Shown piece after piece: positions 25,376-34,215 of a stretch of DNA of 54,803 bases. The notes below the pieces were generated by a model. The model was not told the DNA's origin, did not search any database, and worked only from the letters and a program-made list of their open reading frames with translations. The stretch comes from Moritella sp. PE36. Lineage in GTDB: Bacteria > Pseudomonadota > Gammaproteobacteria > Enterobacterales > Moritellaceae. Where the stretch lies: assembly GCF_000170855.1 (NCBI RefSeq), contig NZ_ABCQ01000028.1, positions 1-54,803 of the forward strand, given 5' to 3'. The translations under genes were made by a program, and so were the position numbers. Every line of letters begins with the position of its first letter. Position 1 is the first letter of the stretch.

Positions 25376-26143
25376 ATGTTACTTAATCACAAAATATACG
25401 GTCAGGGTGTTCCTGTTATCGTTATCCATGGTTTATTTGGCAGCGCCACTAACTTAGGCATGTTAATTAAACAACTAAAAACTGACTATCAAGTCATCGC
25501 AGTTGATGTCAGAAACCATGGCTTATCTATGCGCCATGATAGTATGCATTATGATGATATGGCAAATGATATTATTCAGTTGATGGATCATTTAACAATT
25601 GAACAAGCCCACATCGTCGGCCATTCGATGGGCGGTAAAATTGCGATGCGTACTGCACTAAACTTCCCGACTCGCGTGACGAGTTTGGCGGTAGCCGATA
25701 TAGCACCAGTGAATTACCCACCTCGACATAATAATGTCTTTGCCGGTTTAAAAAATATACCGTTAGCAGACATCAGCAGCCGCAGTGAAGCGCAAGCAAA
25801 ACTGGCTGAGCATGTTGAAGAAGCTGGTGTGCAACAATTCCTGCTCAAAGGCTTATATAAAAATAGCCAAGGCCAGTTTGATTTTTACTATGCGTTAGAC
25901 ACAATTATTGCCCAATACGACGCTATTTCTGATTGGCCAGAAGTGAATAAACAGTATGATAAACCAGTGTTATTTATCAAGGGGATGAATTCAGATTATA
26001 TTACTAATGCGCATAAATCGGCGATCGCCAAATACTTCCCACAGGCAAAAGCAAAATTAGTACAAGGTACTGGACACTGGTTACATGCCGAAAAACCGGT
26101 GATATTTAATAAAATAATAGTCGACTTTTTATTTAGTCATTAG
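25376..26143 (+). CDS. ybfF: Alpha/beta-hydrolase esterase YbfF
   Basis: Cytoplasmic esterase of the alpha/beta-hydrolase fold, active on short acyl and possibly acyl-CoA esters in E. coli. The oxyanion segment HGLFGSATNL, the nucleophile elbow VGHSMGGK and the catalytic-His segment GTGHWLHAEKP are visible. The 255 residues match the family. It begins the ybfF-DUF2788-ybfE-fldA run opposite seqA. The ribosome site GGAGAG lies just upstream of the ATG. Confidence 0.93.
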   Translation: MLLNHKIYGQGVPVIVIHGLFGSATNLGMLIKQLKTDYQVIAVDVRNHGLSMRHDSMHYDDMANDIIQLMDHLTIEQAHIVGHSMGGKIAMRTALNFPTRVTSLAVADIAPVNYPPRHNNVFAGLKNIPLADISSRSEAQAKLAEHVEEAGVQQFLLKGLYKNSQGQFDFYYALDTIIAQYDAISDWPEVNKQYDKPVLFIKGMNSDYITNAHKSAIAKYFPQAKAKLVQGTGHWLHAEKPVIFNKIIVDFLFSH

Positions 26144-26190
26144 TCACATTGTGATATATTTGCCCATTCGTACTTTAGGTGAAAATTGAT

Positions 26191-26406
26191 ATGTTGTATG
26201 AATACATTGACTTAATAGAAACTGTAGGCATTAAGCTATTCTTTGTCGTGCTGTTTTTCTTGATCGGCATGGCAATTCACGACGTACTAAAAAAAGGTAA
26301 CGTACCTCGATTCGGACGTATATCGGTTTGGTTTGTACTTTGTTTTGGTATGGCTGGTTTTGTGTTTAAAGAAATATTGATCACTGTCTGGGAAACCCAG
26401 ATTTAA
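26191..26406 (+). CDS. DUF2788 small inner-membrane protein
   Basis: A 71-residue protein with two predicted membrane helices (LFFVVLFFLIGMAIHDVL and ISVWFVLCFGMAGFVFKEIL). I start at ATG 26191 (MLYEYID), since taggtga at 26176-26182 is a good ribosome site; the GTG at 26179 overlaps it. Its function is unknown. It is wedged between ybfF and ybfE, a common position for DUF2788 genes in marine gammaproteobacteria. Confidence 0.82.
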   Translation: MLYEYIDLIETVGIKLFFVVLFFLIGMAIHDVLKKGNVPRFGRISVWFVLCFGMAGFVFKEILITVWETQI

Positions 26407-26441
26407 TTACTAATACGATTAACTGCAATGGCGAAAAAAAC

Positions 26442-26714
26442 GTGGCAAAGGAAAGTTTAGATAGAACCACGATTGACCTTTTTGCTGAAGAGAAGCGTGC
26501 AGGTAGACCTAAAACCAACCCACTCTCACGCAAAGAGCAGTTGAAACATAATAAACGTAATCAATTGAGCCGAGATAAGGCTAATGGATTAAAACGTATT
26601 GAATTAAAAGTCGAACAAGACTTATTTGATATGTTAAATATGAAAGCAAAAAGTGCTAATATGACACGCAGTGAATATATACAACAATTATTGCACACTC
26701 ATGTAGCAAGATAA
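26442..26714 (+). CDS. ybfE: YbfE family protein
   Basis: A 90-residue basic protein with the family start AKESLDRTTIDLFAEEKRAGRPKTNPLSR and a C-terminal ribbon-helix-helix-like segment (RIELKVEQDLFDMLN...NMTRSEYIQQLL). It is called LexA-regulated in E. coli; I find no LexA box here. The start is a GTG at 26442. The upstream ATG at 26429 is out of frame and stops after ten codons, which could couple or dampen translation. It leads into fldA by 32 bases. Confidence 0.9.
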   Translation: MAKESLDRTTIDLFAEEKRAGRPKTNPLSRKEQLKHNKRNQLSRDKANGLKRIELKVEQDLFDMLNMKAKSANMTRSEYIQQLLHTHVAR

Positions 26715-26746
26715 GTTTAAATTAAAACTATTAGGATAATTTAAGA

Positions 26747-27274
26747 ATGGCTAGCGTAGGCTTATTTTTTGGTAGTGACACTGGTAACACTGAAGTAGTT
26801 GCTAAGATGATCCAGAAACAACTGGGTAAACAGCTTGTTGATGTTAAAGATATTGCAAAATCAACAACTGCAGATATTAACGAATTCAGCCTATTAATAT
26901 TAGGTATTCCGACTTGGTATTATGGCGAATCTCAATGTGATTGGGATGATTTCATGCCGTCACTAGAAGAAATTGATTTTTCTGACAAACTAGTTGCAAT
27001 CTTTGGTTGCGGTGACCAAGAAGATTACGCTGAGTACTTCCTCGATGCAATGGGCACACTACGTGACGTTGTTGAAGCAAAAGGTGGGACAATAATCGGT
27101 GAATGGTCAACTGAAGGTTATGATTTCGAAGCCTCGAAAGCGCTCACTGATGACAATCACTTTGTTGGTTTAGGTATCGACGAAGACCGTCAACCAGAAT
27201 TAACAGCAGAACGTGTTGAAGCTTGGGTAAAACAGATCCACAGCGAAATGTGCCTTGCTGAACTAGAAGACTAA
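26747..27274 (+). CDS. fldA: Flavodoxin FldA
   Basis: FMN electron carrier for radical-SAM activation, methionine synthase and other reductions. The FMN phosphate loop FGSDTGNTEVVAKM is at residues 8-21. The isoalloxazine loops PTWYYGESQCDWDDF and GCGDQEDYAEYF, with their aromatic residues, follow. The length of 175 matches E. coli FldA (176). In E. coli fldA is followed directly by fur; here a convergent DUF4442 gene lies between them. Confidence 0.96.
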   Translation: MASVGLFFGSDTGNTEVVAKMIQKQLGKQLVDVKDIAKSTTADINEFSLLILGIPTWYYGESQCDWDDFMPSLEEIDFSDKLVAIFGCGDQEDYAEYFLDAMGTLRDVVEAKGGTIIGEWSTEGYDFEASKALTDDNHFVGLGIDEDRQPELTAERVEAWVKQIHSEMCLAELED

Positions 27275-27284
27275 TCTTTTAGTT

Positions 27285-27339
27285 TATACCCAAACCTCAT
27301 CAAGGTCTGCGCTCAGCAAATCACTATAGTTTGAGTATA
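27285..27339. repeat. 55-base element with inverted ends
   Basis: tatacccaaac (27285-27295) and gtttgagtata (27329-27339) are inverted with one G-T mismatch and enclose 33 bases. It lies just after fldA and before the fldA/DUF4442 terminator. It may be a small palindromic element sharing its end sequence with 10147. Confidence 0.4.
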
Positions 27340-27341
27340 TT

Positions 27342-27388
27342 AAGATAAAGGTAAAACGACGTGCTAACACGTTATTTACCTTTATCTT
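27342..27388. terminator. Bidirectional terminator between fldA and the DUF4442 gene
   Basis: A 14-bp perfect outer stem (27342-27355 with 27375-27388) continues as an inner acgtg/cacgt pair around ctaa. It lies between convergent genes and can serve both. Confidence 0.75.
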
Positions 27389-27439
27389 CTATCTCCCTAT
27401 ACTTATTTCTTATACTGACATCCTCACCCTAGTACCTCA

Positions 27440-27928
27440 TTACGCGACTGCAGTTTCGAGTATACAATACTTCTCTTTTTTACGAATATAGAGAGTACGC
27501 TTAATCTTTGCGACTTCGGTACCATTGGTGTCTTTAATTAACACCTCAAACTGTGGAAATATTTTGTTGCCCGTTTTTGTTGCTTCAACAATATCGGCTA
27601 TCTGCTGAGCACTCAATTCAAACTCGGCCAACAGTCGCTTCTTACCTGGCGCAAGATATTCGATCTCTGCAGCCTTATCCCACACCACATACTCTTTACC
27701 TAGAATGCCCATAAACATCAACGGATAAATAGGGTCCGTCATCGAAAACATGCTGCCGCCATATTGGGTACGATTGGCGTTTTTATTCCACCAACGAAAT
27801 TTCAATGATACTTTACAACGTAAATAATCCGCTGATAACTCCTCAATCCGGATGCCTGCGCCACGAAAAGGTGGCCATAGGTTGAGACCAGATTGAATAA
27901 CTTTAGAATATTTAAAAAAATGTTGCAT
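27440..27928 (-). CDS. DUF4442 hotdog-fold protein, probable acyl-CoA thioesterase
   Basis: A 162-residue protein of the DUF4442 family, hotdog-fold relatives of PaaI-type thioesterases. The recognisable stretch is NRTQYGGSMFSMTDPIYPLM, in the place where hotdog thioesterases carry the catalytic helix, followed by WDKAAEIEYLAPG. The substrate is unknown. It is transcribed toward fldA from a promoter region that contains a nearly perfect FadR palindrome 20 bases before the ATG. That would fit repression by FadR when fatty acids are absent (inference). It interrupts the usual fldA-fur pairing. Confidence 0.85.
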   Translation of the reverse strand: MQHFFKYSKVIQSGLNLWPPFRGAGIRIEELSADYLRCKVSLKFRWWNKNANRTQYGGSMFSMTDPIYPLMFMGILGKEYVVWDKAAEIEYLAPGKKRLLAEFELSAQQIADIVEATKTGNKIFPQFEVLIKDTNGTEVAKIKRTLYIRKKEKYCILETAVA

Positions 27929-27947
27929 TTAACCCTCACAAAACGAC

Positions 27948-27964
27948 ATCTGGTCATACCAGAC
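27948..27964 (-). promoter_or_regulatory. Strong FadR-like operator upstream of the DUF4442 gene
   Basis: atctggtcataccagac contains the perfect 15-base palindrome tctggt-cat-accaga and matches the fadBA-type FadR operator ATCTGGTACGACCAGAT at 13 of 17 positions; three of the differences are at the centre. Its place, 20 bases before the start codon, suits a repressor. Confidence 0.6.
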
Positions 27965-28050
27965 TTAACAAATTGCAGGTTAACACTTAAATTTCTGTAA
28001 TTATATCCCGCTTTAACAAATATGAGGTTTATTGTTTTTGCGTCTCGTCA

Positions 28051-28069
28051 TATAATGATTAAGAATATA
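28051..28069 (+). promoter_or_regulatory. Fur-box-like sequence and -10 box upstream of fur
   Basis: tataatgattaagaatata matches the 19-base Fur consensus at about 13 positions and begins with a TATAAT that can act as the -10 box. Autoregulation of fur is common. The match is moderate. Confidence 0.4.
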
Positions 28070-28108
28070 AAGAAAAAATACTTTTCTCTATTTTAAAATG
28101 AGAACGTT

Positions 28109-28534
28109 ATGACTGATAGAAAAAGCGCATTAAAAAAAGCAGGGTTAAAAATAACGCTGCCACGAATTAAAATTTTAGAATTATTACAACTCCCTAGCAG
28201 TCAGCATACTAGTGCCGAAGACTTATACAAACAATTGCTGAGTAAAGGCGAAGAAATTGGTCTAGCGACAGTATATCGAGTACTTAACCAGTTTGATGAT
28301 GCCGGAATTGTGACACGCCATTATTTTGAAGGCGGTAAATCTGTTTTTGAATTGGCAACTCAAGAACACCACGACCATCTTGTATGTCTTGATTGTGGCC
28401 ACGTAATTGAATTCCATGATGACTTGATCGAAGATCGTCAACGTGACGTTGCGGCCGACAATGGAATGACATTACAAGCCCACAGTTTATACCTGTATGG
28501 CCGTACGTTAGATGGCAAGTGTAACCATAAATAA
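28109..28534 (+). CDS. fur: Ferric uptake regulator Fur
   Basis: Iron-sensing repressor with an N-terminal winged helix (about 1-80, LATVYRVLNQFDDAGI) and a C-terminal dimerisation domain. The metal-site cluster HHDH (87-90) and Cys93/Cys96 in CLDCGHVIEFH are present, with a further Cys138. The C-terminus ends soon after GKCNHK, shorter than the His-rich tail of E. coli Fur (148 residues against 141 here). It is preceded by a Fur-box-like sequence and followed by a bidirectional terminator. Confidence 0.96.
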   Translation: MTDRKSALKKAGLKITLPRIKILELLQLPSSQHTSAEDLYKQLLSKGEEIGLATVYRVLNQFDDAGIVTRHYFEGGKSVFELATQEHHDHLVCLDCGHVIEFHDDLIEDRQRDVAADNGMTLQAHSLYLYGRTLDGKCNHK

Positions 28535-28560
28535 CCACATACTAAACACCAGATAAATAA

Positions 28561-28585
28561 AAAGGAGCCTATGGCTCCTTTTTTA
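28561..28585. terminator. Bidirectional terminator after fur
   Basis: A 9-bp stem (aaaggagcc at 28561-28569 with ggctccttt at 28573-28581), with a T-tract on the right and A residues on the left. It lies between convergent fur and glnS. Confidence 0.85.
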
Positions 28586-28606
28586 TGCGTCTTTTTACGT
28601 TGCTAT

Positions 28607-28640
28607 AACCCCAAGAAACAAAATATTATGTCTTGGGGTT
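28607..28640 (-). terminator. Second hairpin at the 3' end of glnS
   Basis: A 10-bp perfect stem (aaccccaaga at 28607-28616 with tcttggggtt at 28631-28640) around a 14-base AT-rich loop, 24 bases past the glnS stop. It lacks a U-tract, so it may stabilise the 3' end rather than terminate alone. Confidence 0.6.
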
Positions 28641-28663
28641 AAATTGCTAACTTATAAACATGC

Positions 28664-30310
28664 TTAGCCGCGTAAAGATACTGTACGGTTAAACACAAGT
28701 TTATCCGCAGTTGAATCTTTACTGTCGGCACAGAAGTAACCTTCACGTTCAAACTGGTATGCGCTTTCGGCTTTCGCTGCAACAAGACCCGGTTCAACTT
28801 TAGCTGTTTTAATCACAACTAATGATTGTTCATTCAATGCTTCTTCTAATGTTTCAACGCTTGTAGGATCTACTATTTTAAATAGGCGATCATAAACACG
28901 TATTTCCGCATCAACAGCGTCAGCAGCTGATACCCAATGAATAACGCCTTTCGCTTTACGACCATCACTTGGGTTCTTGCCCAGTGTTTCATCATCGTAA
29001 GTACAGTGAATTTCAATGATATTACCCGCGTCATCTTTGACAACGTCATCGGCTCTAACAATGTATGCATTACGTAAGCGAACTTCTTTGCCTAATACTA
29101 AACGTTTATATTTCTTGTTCGCTTCTTCACGGAAATCCGCACGATCAATAAATAGTTCACGGCTAAATGGCAGAGTACGGGTACCCATATCTAGTTTAGG
29201 ATGTGCTGGTGCAATTAATTGCTCAGTTTGATCTTCTGGATAATTAGTAATGACTAATTTAACCGGATCAAGAACCGCCATTGCACGTGGTGCTGAATCT
29301 TCAAGATCTTCACGGATACAGGCTTCTAACATACCCATTTCGATCGTATTGATTTGCTTCGTTACGCCGATACGTTTGCAAAATTCACGAATTGACGCAG
29401 CGGTATAACCACGACGACGTAAACCAGCAATTGTTGGCATACGAGGATCATCCCAACCAGTTACATGGTTTTCTGTCACTAGTGCGTTAAGCTTACGCTT
29501 AGACATCATCGTATATTCAATATTTAAACGTGAGAATTCATACTGACGCGGACGACAATCGATTGAGATATTGTCTAATACCCAATCGTAAACACGACGG
29601 TTATCTTGGAATTCTAATGTACAGATAGAATGTGAAATACCTTCTATCGCATCAGAAATACAATGGGTGAAATCGTACATTGGGTAAATGCACCATTTAT
29701 CGCCAGTCTGGTGATGATGAGCACGTTTAATACGGTAGATAATAGGATCACGCATACACATAAATGATGAAGTCATGTCAATTTTTGCACGTAAACAACA
29801 TTCACCATCAGCAAAACCAGCATCACGCATTTTATTGAATAGCGCTAAATTTTCTTCAATGCTCGTGTCACGGTATGGGCTGTTTTTTCCTGGCTTATTC
29901 AAGGTTCCACGATATTCACGGGTTTCTTCTGCATTTAAGAAACAAACGTACGCTTTACCGGCTTGAATAAGTTCAACTGCATACTCGAATAACTTATCGA
30001 AGTAATTTGATGAATAGCGAACTTCGCCATCCCAGTTAAACCCTAACCACTTTACGTCTTCTTGAATTGCATGAACGTAATCAATGTCTTCTTTCTCTGG
30101 ATTAGTATCATCAAAACGCAGATTACACTGTCCCTGGTAATCGTCAGCAATACCAAAGTTCAAACAAATAGACTTGGCATGACCAATATGCAAAAAGCCA
30201 TTCGGCTCTGGCGGAAAACGCGTATGCACATTAGTGTGTTTGCCGGAATTTAAATCTTCATCAATAATCTGACGAATAAAGTTCGTTGGGCGTACTTCGG
30301 CCTGACTCAT
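28664..30310 (-). CDS. glnS: Glutaminyl-tRNA synthetase
   Basis: Class I aminoacyl-tRNA synthetase that charges tRNA-Gln. The HIGH motif is in [12 protein letters not shown] near residue 40, the KMSKS-like motif is MSKRKLNAL near 270, and the C-terminal beta-barrels that read the anticodon follow. The 548 residues match E. coli GlnS (554). It is a single-gene unit, convergent with fur and divergent from the pilin-like gene. Confidence 0.97.
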   Translation of the reverse strand: MSQAEVRPTNFIRQIIDEDLNSGKHTNVHTRFPPEPNGFLHIGHAKSICLNFGIADDYQGQCNLRFDDTNPEKEDIDYVHAIQEDVKWLGFNWDGEVRYSSNYFDKLFEYAVELIQAGKAYVCFLNAEETREYRGTLNKPGKNSPYRDTSIEENLALFNKMRDAGFADGECCLRAKIDMTSSFMCMRDPIIYRIKRAHHHQTGDKWCIYPMYDFTHCISDAIEGISHSICTLEFQDNRRVYDWVLDNISIDCRPRQYEFSRLNIEYTMMSKRKLNALVTENHVTGWDDPRMPTIAGLRRRGYTAASIREFCKRIGVTKQINTIEMGMLEACIREDLEDSAPRAMAVLDPVKLVITNYPEDQTEQLIAPAHPKLDMGTRTLPFSRELFIDRADFREEANKKYKRLVLGKEVRLRNAYIVRADDVVKDDAGNIIEIHCTYDDETLGKNPSDGRKAKGVIHWVSAADAVDAEIRVYDRLFKIVDPTSVETLEEALNEQSLVVIKTAKVEPGLVAAKAESAYQFEREGYFCADSKDSTADKLVFNRTVSLRG

Positions 30311-30530
30311 TCCTTACCTCAAACAGTAAATTTTTAATAAAATAGTGGGTGATGATCTAACAAAAAGGCGCCAGACACAACAACTAAATGCTAATGCGGG
30401 CCAGTTAACCTTGTTCCACCACCATTAACCTTCACCTGAACCTAATCACCATCACAACACTGTTTAAAACATCATCAACAGACGATTGATTACCTAGACT
30501 CAAGCCAACTTAATAATAACGGGAAACATA

Positions 30531-30911
30531 ATGCTAAAATTGTTTAGGCCATCAGGGTTTACGCTCATTGAATTACTAATCACACTCGCCATCGTGGCTA
30601 TTTTAGCGGGTATAGGGGTTCCCAATTACCAAAACTACACGTTAGCAACACATCGAGATCAAGCCAAAATTAAGTTAACAGCAATTAGCTTATTAGAAAC
30701 AGATCATTTTAGTCGGCAGCAACAATACCTTGAGTTGAATAATTTAGCAGTTGAGCTCCGCAGCAGTAAATACCAGTACAGTATTGTCATTGCAGCAAAC
30801 AATCAGTACCGAGTAACCGCAACAGCGATAAATGAGCAACGCAATGATAGTGAGTGTCGAGAATTGAGTTTAGATCATAATTTAACGCGGTTACCAGCCA
30901 TCTGCTGGTAA
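30531..30911 (+). CDS. Type IV pilin-like protein (PilE-type minor pilin)
   Basis: A class III prepilin signal is clear: a short leader ending in Gly, then FTLIELLITLAIVAILAGIGVPNY. That is, prepilin peptidase cleavage before Phe, Glu5 of the mature protein and a hydrophobic alpha-helix. The globular part is short (126 residues in total) and ends with a C-terminal Cys pair (in SECREL and PAICW) able to form the usual disulfide loop. No other pilus genes are adjacent. It resembles PilE-type minor pilins of T4P; a pseudopilin of type II secretion is less likely. Confidence 0.85.
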   Translation: MLKLFRPSGFTLIELLITLAIVAILAGIGVPNYQNYTLATHRDQAKIKLTAISLLETDHFSRQQQYLELNNLAVELRSSKYQYSIVIAANNQYRVTATAINEQRNDSECRELSLDHNLTRLPAICW

Positions 30912-30976
30912 CAAAAAATAAGCGTTGTAACTTAAAACCGATGTGGTGAAAAGAAACCTTAATTTAGGCCAAATAC

Positions 30977-31501
30977 TTAATATTCGCTGTCTGACTTACT
31001 TTTTATCTCACCGTTAGCGACACTCATTGTTGTGGAGTGATTGATCAAATTAATCAATAACATCGAACGTTCTAGTCCATCTTTACATTGATAAATAGCC
31101 TCAATGCCTTTAAAAGCGCCATCTTGAATAATCACTGTTTCACCTTCGCTAAATACGGTCACTTCGTTTGCCGACTTATCTCGGCATCGTTGTGTTGCTC
31201 TTAACTCCGTAACCAATGCAGCAGGCACTTTCGTGTAATTTGCCCCACATTTAACAAAATCAATGACGCCACGGGTAGAGCGAATACTATTAAAATTTGC
31301 CGTATTCTTATCTATTGCAACAAATAAATAATTGGGGAAAATAGCAATCTCTTGGCAAATTAACTTGTTGCGCAGTTTCTTCTCAACGGTCATCGTGGGG
31401 TAAAAACTTTCAATCCCTTGATTTTTTAGGTTTATTAATGCCCTAGGTTCTTCTTTTCCTTTACAGTAAAGTAAGTACCAATCTTTTTTATCATCCGCCA
31501 T
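30977..31501 (-). CDS. rfaH: Transcription antiterminator RfaH
   Basis: NusG paralogue that binds paused RNA polymerase at ops sites and lets it read long envelope operons, recruiting ribosomes. The N-terminal NGN domain starts WYLLYCKGKEEPRALINLKNQGIE and includes FPNYLFVAID and the STRGVIDFV segment. The C-terminal KOW-like part has EGETVIIQDGAFKGIEAIY. The 174 residues compare with 162 in E. coli. Its targets are not in this window. It is divergent from the POT transporter gene. Confidence 0.93.
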   Translation of the reverse strand: MADDKKDWYLLYCKGKEEPRALINLKNQGIESFYPTMTVEKKLRNKLICQEIAIFPNYLFVAIDKNTANFNSIRSTRGVIDFVKCGANYTKVPAALVTELRATQRCRDKSANEVTVFSEGETVIIQDGAFKGIEAIYQCKDGLERSMLLINLINHSTTMSVANGEIKSKSDSEY

Positions 31502-31822
31502 TTTGACTTGATTATCCTAATCATGATCTCACTTTTAATTTTACGTCAACTTTGATGAAATTAAAGCCTAAATGAAAATTACTTTTAAATGTATATATAT
31601 CAACCATAAAGACTCATAAAAACAACACTTATATAACATTGCGGCTGCAACAATAGAACAACAACTCGAATTAGGGTGATACAGCTCTTAAAATTGATAT
31701 CCACGCTTGTCAGTCTCTACCAAAAGGGATATAAAAGAATGAATCAACTGATAAAAGATTAATTATCAGCATGAAATTATAAATATAAAAAACAAATACA
31801 AAAATACAACACAGGCGATATT
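31502..31822. other. 321-base divergent intergenic region, rfaH / peptide transporter
   Basis: A very A+T-rich double promoter region. A 7-bp inverted repeat, ctgataa (31748-31754) with ttatcag (31763-31769), lies about 55 bases before the transporter start and may be an operator. I see no ORF or RNA gene. Confidence 0.5.
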
Positions 31823-33271
31823 ATGAATCCTAATAATTCAGATACATTTATGGGTCATCCAAAAGGACTATTCCTTTTATTTAGTACAGAAATGATGGAA
31901 CGCTTTAGCTATTATGGCATGCGTGCAATTCTTGTTCTTTTTCTAGTCTCAGTAACGCAAGACCAACAAGCTGCCGCATTATTAACCGATCCTAACTACC
32001 AAGGTGGTATTCCAGGTTTAGGTTGGACTCAAGCAGATGCTCTTTCTCTTTATGGTACCTATACCGGCTTAGTTTATATCACCCCACTGATTGGTGGCTG
32101 GTTAGCTGATAACTTCCTAGGACAACGCAAGAGTGTCATAATTGGCGGCGTGCTAATGGCAATTGGTCAATTCCTTTTGTTTGCACCATTAGAAGTATTA
32201 GCATTCAGCACGACAGCAAGTCTTTACTTAGGTCTTGCTTTCCTAATCGCTGGTAACGGTTTGTTCAAACCAAACATCTCAACGATGGTTGGTGATCTAT
32301 ATGAAGAAGGTGATAACCGTCGTGATGGCGCGTTCACTATCTTCTATATGGGTATTAACATTGGTGCTTTCCTATCCGGTATCCTGGTCGGCGCGGTCGT
32401 GGTTTACACAGGCGACTACAAATATGGTTTCTTAATGTCTGGTATCGCCATGGTACTAAGCGTGGTATTACAAAAATTATTTGCGAATAAATACCTTGGT
32501 AGTATTGGTATCGAAGCGGCGGCAAAAAAAGAACGCGCCGCCAATAAAGGTAAAAAACAAACACTGACAGCGATTGAAGTTGATCGTATTAAAGTTATCT
32601 TAATTTTAGGTCTATTTGTTATCATTTTCTGGGCTGGCTTCGAACAAGCCGGTGGTCTAATGAACCTTTACGCAAATGATTATACCGACCGTATGATTGG
32701 TAGTTTTGAAGTACCTGTTGCTTGGTTCCAATCACTCAATCCATTCTTCATTATTACCTGTGCACCGATCGTAAGCATGATTTGGATTAAAATGGGTCCT
32801 AAAGAGCCGACATCACCAGTTAAATTTGCAATGGCACTATTGATGTTAGCAATTGGTTTTGTATTCATGATCTTTGCAACACTCGAGCAAGGTGGTGACT
32901 TAACCGTTAAAACCAGCATGTACTGGTTAGTCGGTGCGTACTTCTTCCATACTATGGGTGAATTATGTCTTTCTCCAATCGGTCTATCTATGATCACTAA
33001 GTTAGCACCACTACGCTTAGCATCACTGATGATGGGCGCATGGTTTGGCTTTAACGCGATTGCGAATAAAGTGGCAGGCATGATTGGTGCACAAATCGGT
33101 GAAGCAGGCCCAATGGCTATCTTTGGTGGTATTGCCATAGCCGCGGTGATTTCATCACTGATCCTATTTGCATCAGCACATAAACTAATTTACTGGATGC
33201 ACGGTGCAGAAGGTAAAGTGATTACTAAAGACGATACAACTAATCAAAAACCAGTTACAGCAACAGCTTAA
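31823..33271 (+). CDS. POT-family proton-dependent oligopeptide transporter
   Basis: Major-facilitator importer of di- and tripeptides with protons. The POT signature EMMERFSYYGMRAIL, the ExxERFxYY proton-coupling motif, is near residue 20. The second family pattern FLIAGNGLFKPNISTMVG with FTIFYMGINIGAF is in helices 4-5. About 13-14 hydrophobic segments are seen, and the 482 residues match DtpA (500). A strong terminator follows. The exact Dtp subtype is not assignable by eye. Confidence 0.93.
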   Translation: MNPNNSDTFMGHPKGLFLLFSTEMMERFSYYGMRAILVLFLVSVTQDQQAAALLTDPNYQGGIPGLGWTQADALSLYGTYTGLVYITPLIGGWLADNFLGQRKSVIIGGVLMAIGQFLLFAPLEVLAFSTTASLYLGLAFLIAGNGLFKPNISTMVGDLYEEGDNRRDGAFTIFYMGINIGAFLSGILVGAVVVYTGDYKYGFLMSGIAMVLSVVLQKLFANKYLGSIGIEAAAKKERAANKGKKQTLTAIEVDRIKVILILGLFVIIFWAGFEQAGGLMNLYANDYTDRMIGSFEVPVAWFQSLNPFFIITCAPIVSMIWIKMGPKEPTSPVKFAMALLMLAIGFVFMIFATLEQGGDLTVKTSMYWLVGAYFFHTMGELCLSPIGLSMITKLAPLRLASLMMGAWFGFNAIANKVAGMIGAQIGEAGPMAIFGGIAIAAVISSLILFASAHKLIYWMHGAEGKVITKDDTTNQKPVTATA

Positions 33272-33300
33272 TACTGACAACTGATTTAAAGACATGTAAA

Positions 33301-33328
33301 AACAGCCTCATCATGAGGCTGTTTTTTT
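33301..33328 (+). terminator. Terminator after the peptide transporter
   Basis: A 10-bp perfect stem (33301-33310 with 33314-33323) and 3-base loop running into a T-tract. Confidence 0.9.
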
Positions 33329-33386
33329 ATATCTGCGATTTTCATGATAAACTAGATGACATCGTTAGCCGTGAGTCAAAAAGTTT

Positions 33387-33932
33387 ATGAAACAATTTAG
33401 TGAATTTCTTCCCCTGATCGTATTTTTCATTATTTATAAAATGTACGATATTTATTCCGCGACAGCAGCATTAATCGCAGTAACAGCATGCACATTAATC
33501 TTTAGCTGGTTTAAATACCGTAAAGTTGAAAAAATGCAATTAATCACCTTTGCAATGGTCTCTGTATTTGGTGGCATTACCTTATTCACTCAGGATTCAA
33601 GCTTCATAAAATGGAAAGTAACGATTATTTACTGTCTATTTTCAATTGTTTTATTGGTTAGCCAATATGCCTTCAAACACAATCTGATTAAAAAAATGCT
33701 TGGTAAAGAAATGGTTTTACCTGAGTTTGTTTGGTCGCGTGTCAACACCGCGTGGGCAATATTCTTCCTCGCCCTTGCTGGCTTAAATCATTATATCGCG
33801 TTTAACATGTCAGAAGAGCTATGGGTTGATTTTAAAGTATTCGGGGTACTTGGTATCATGTTAGCTTTCACAGTATTAACTGTGGTTTATCTCTATCGCT
33901 ACATGCCAAAAGAAAACAGTGATAATAAATAA
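33387..33932 (+). CDS. yciB: Inner-membrane septation protein A (YciB)
   Basis: Small polytopic membrane protein with about five helices, linked to envelope and cell-division complexes. The N-terminus KQFSEFLPLIVFFIIYKMYDIY and the LPEFVWSRVNTAWAIFF block are characteristic. The 181 residues are normal. A terminator precedes it and nothing close follows, so it appears to be monocistronic. The usual yciA/yciC partners are absent here. Confidence 0.93.
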   Translation: MKQFSEFLPLIVFFIIYKMYDIYSATAALIAVTACTLIFSWFKYRKVEKMQLITFAMVSVFGGITLFTQDSSFIKWKVTIIYCLFSIVLLVSQYAFKHNLIKKMLGKEMVLPEFVWSRVNTAWAIFFLALAGLNHYIAFNMSEELWVDFKVFGVLGIMLAFTVLTVVYLYRYMPKENSDNK

Positions 33933-34215
33933 GGCTCAGTAATCACTGGCTATCCCCCTATTTGAGTACTGCATTTGATTACACTATCATTGCACGATGA
34001 TTAGTTCATTGAATGTAGTACTTCACCTAAACTCCCCCCCTTCTGGTAACACCTAATACTTTCTTAATACTCAAAATTTGAGCATTCATGAAATTCCTTA
34101 CTCAAAGATGTGATAGCTCCCACAACGAGGCTATTGTTGATAACAAAAAGACTCATTATTACTACAGTTTGATTCTGAAAGAATAACTCATTGTTATCAC
34201 GATAAAGGAATTAAA

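Noticed and set aside
26429-26461. Short ATG ORF overlapping the ybfE start
   Set aside because: It has only ten codons and is out of frame. It may influence translation but is not supported as a gene.
32680-33138. 152-residue minus-strand ORF
   Set aside because: It is the complement of the clearly coding POT transporter.
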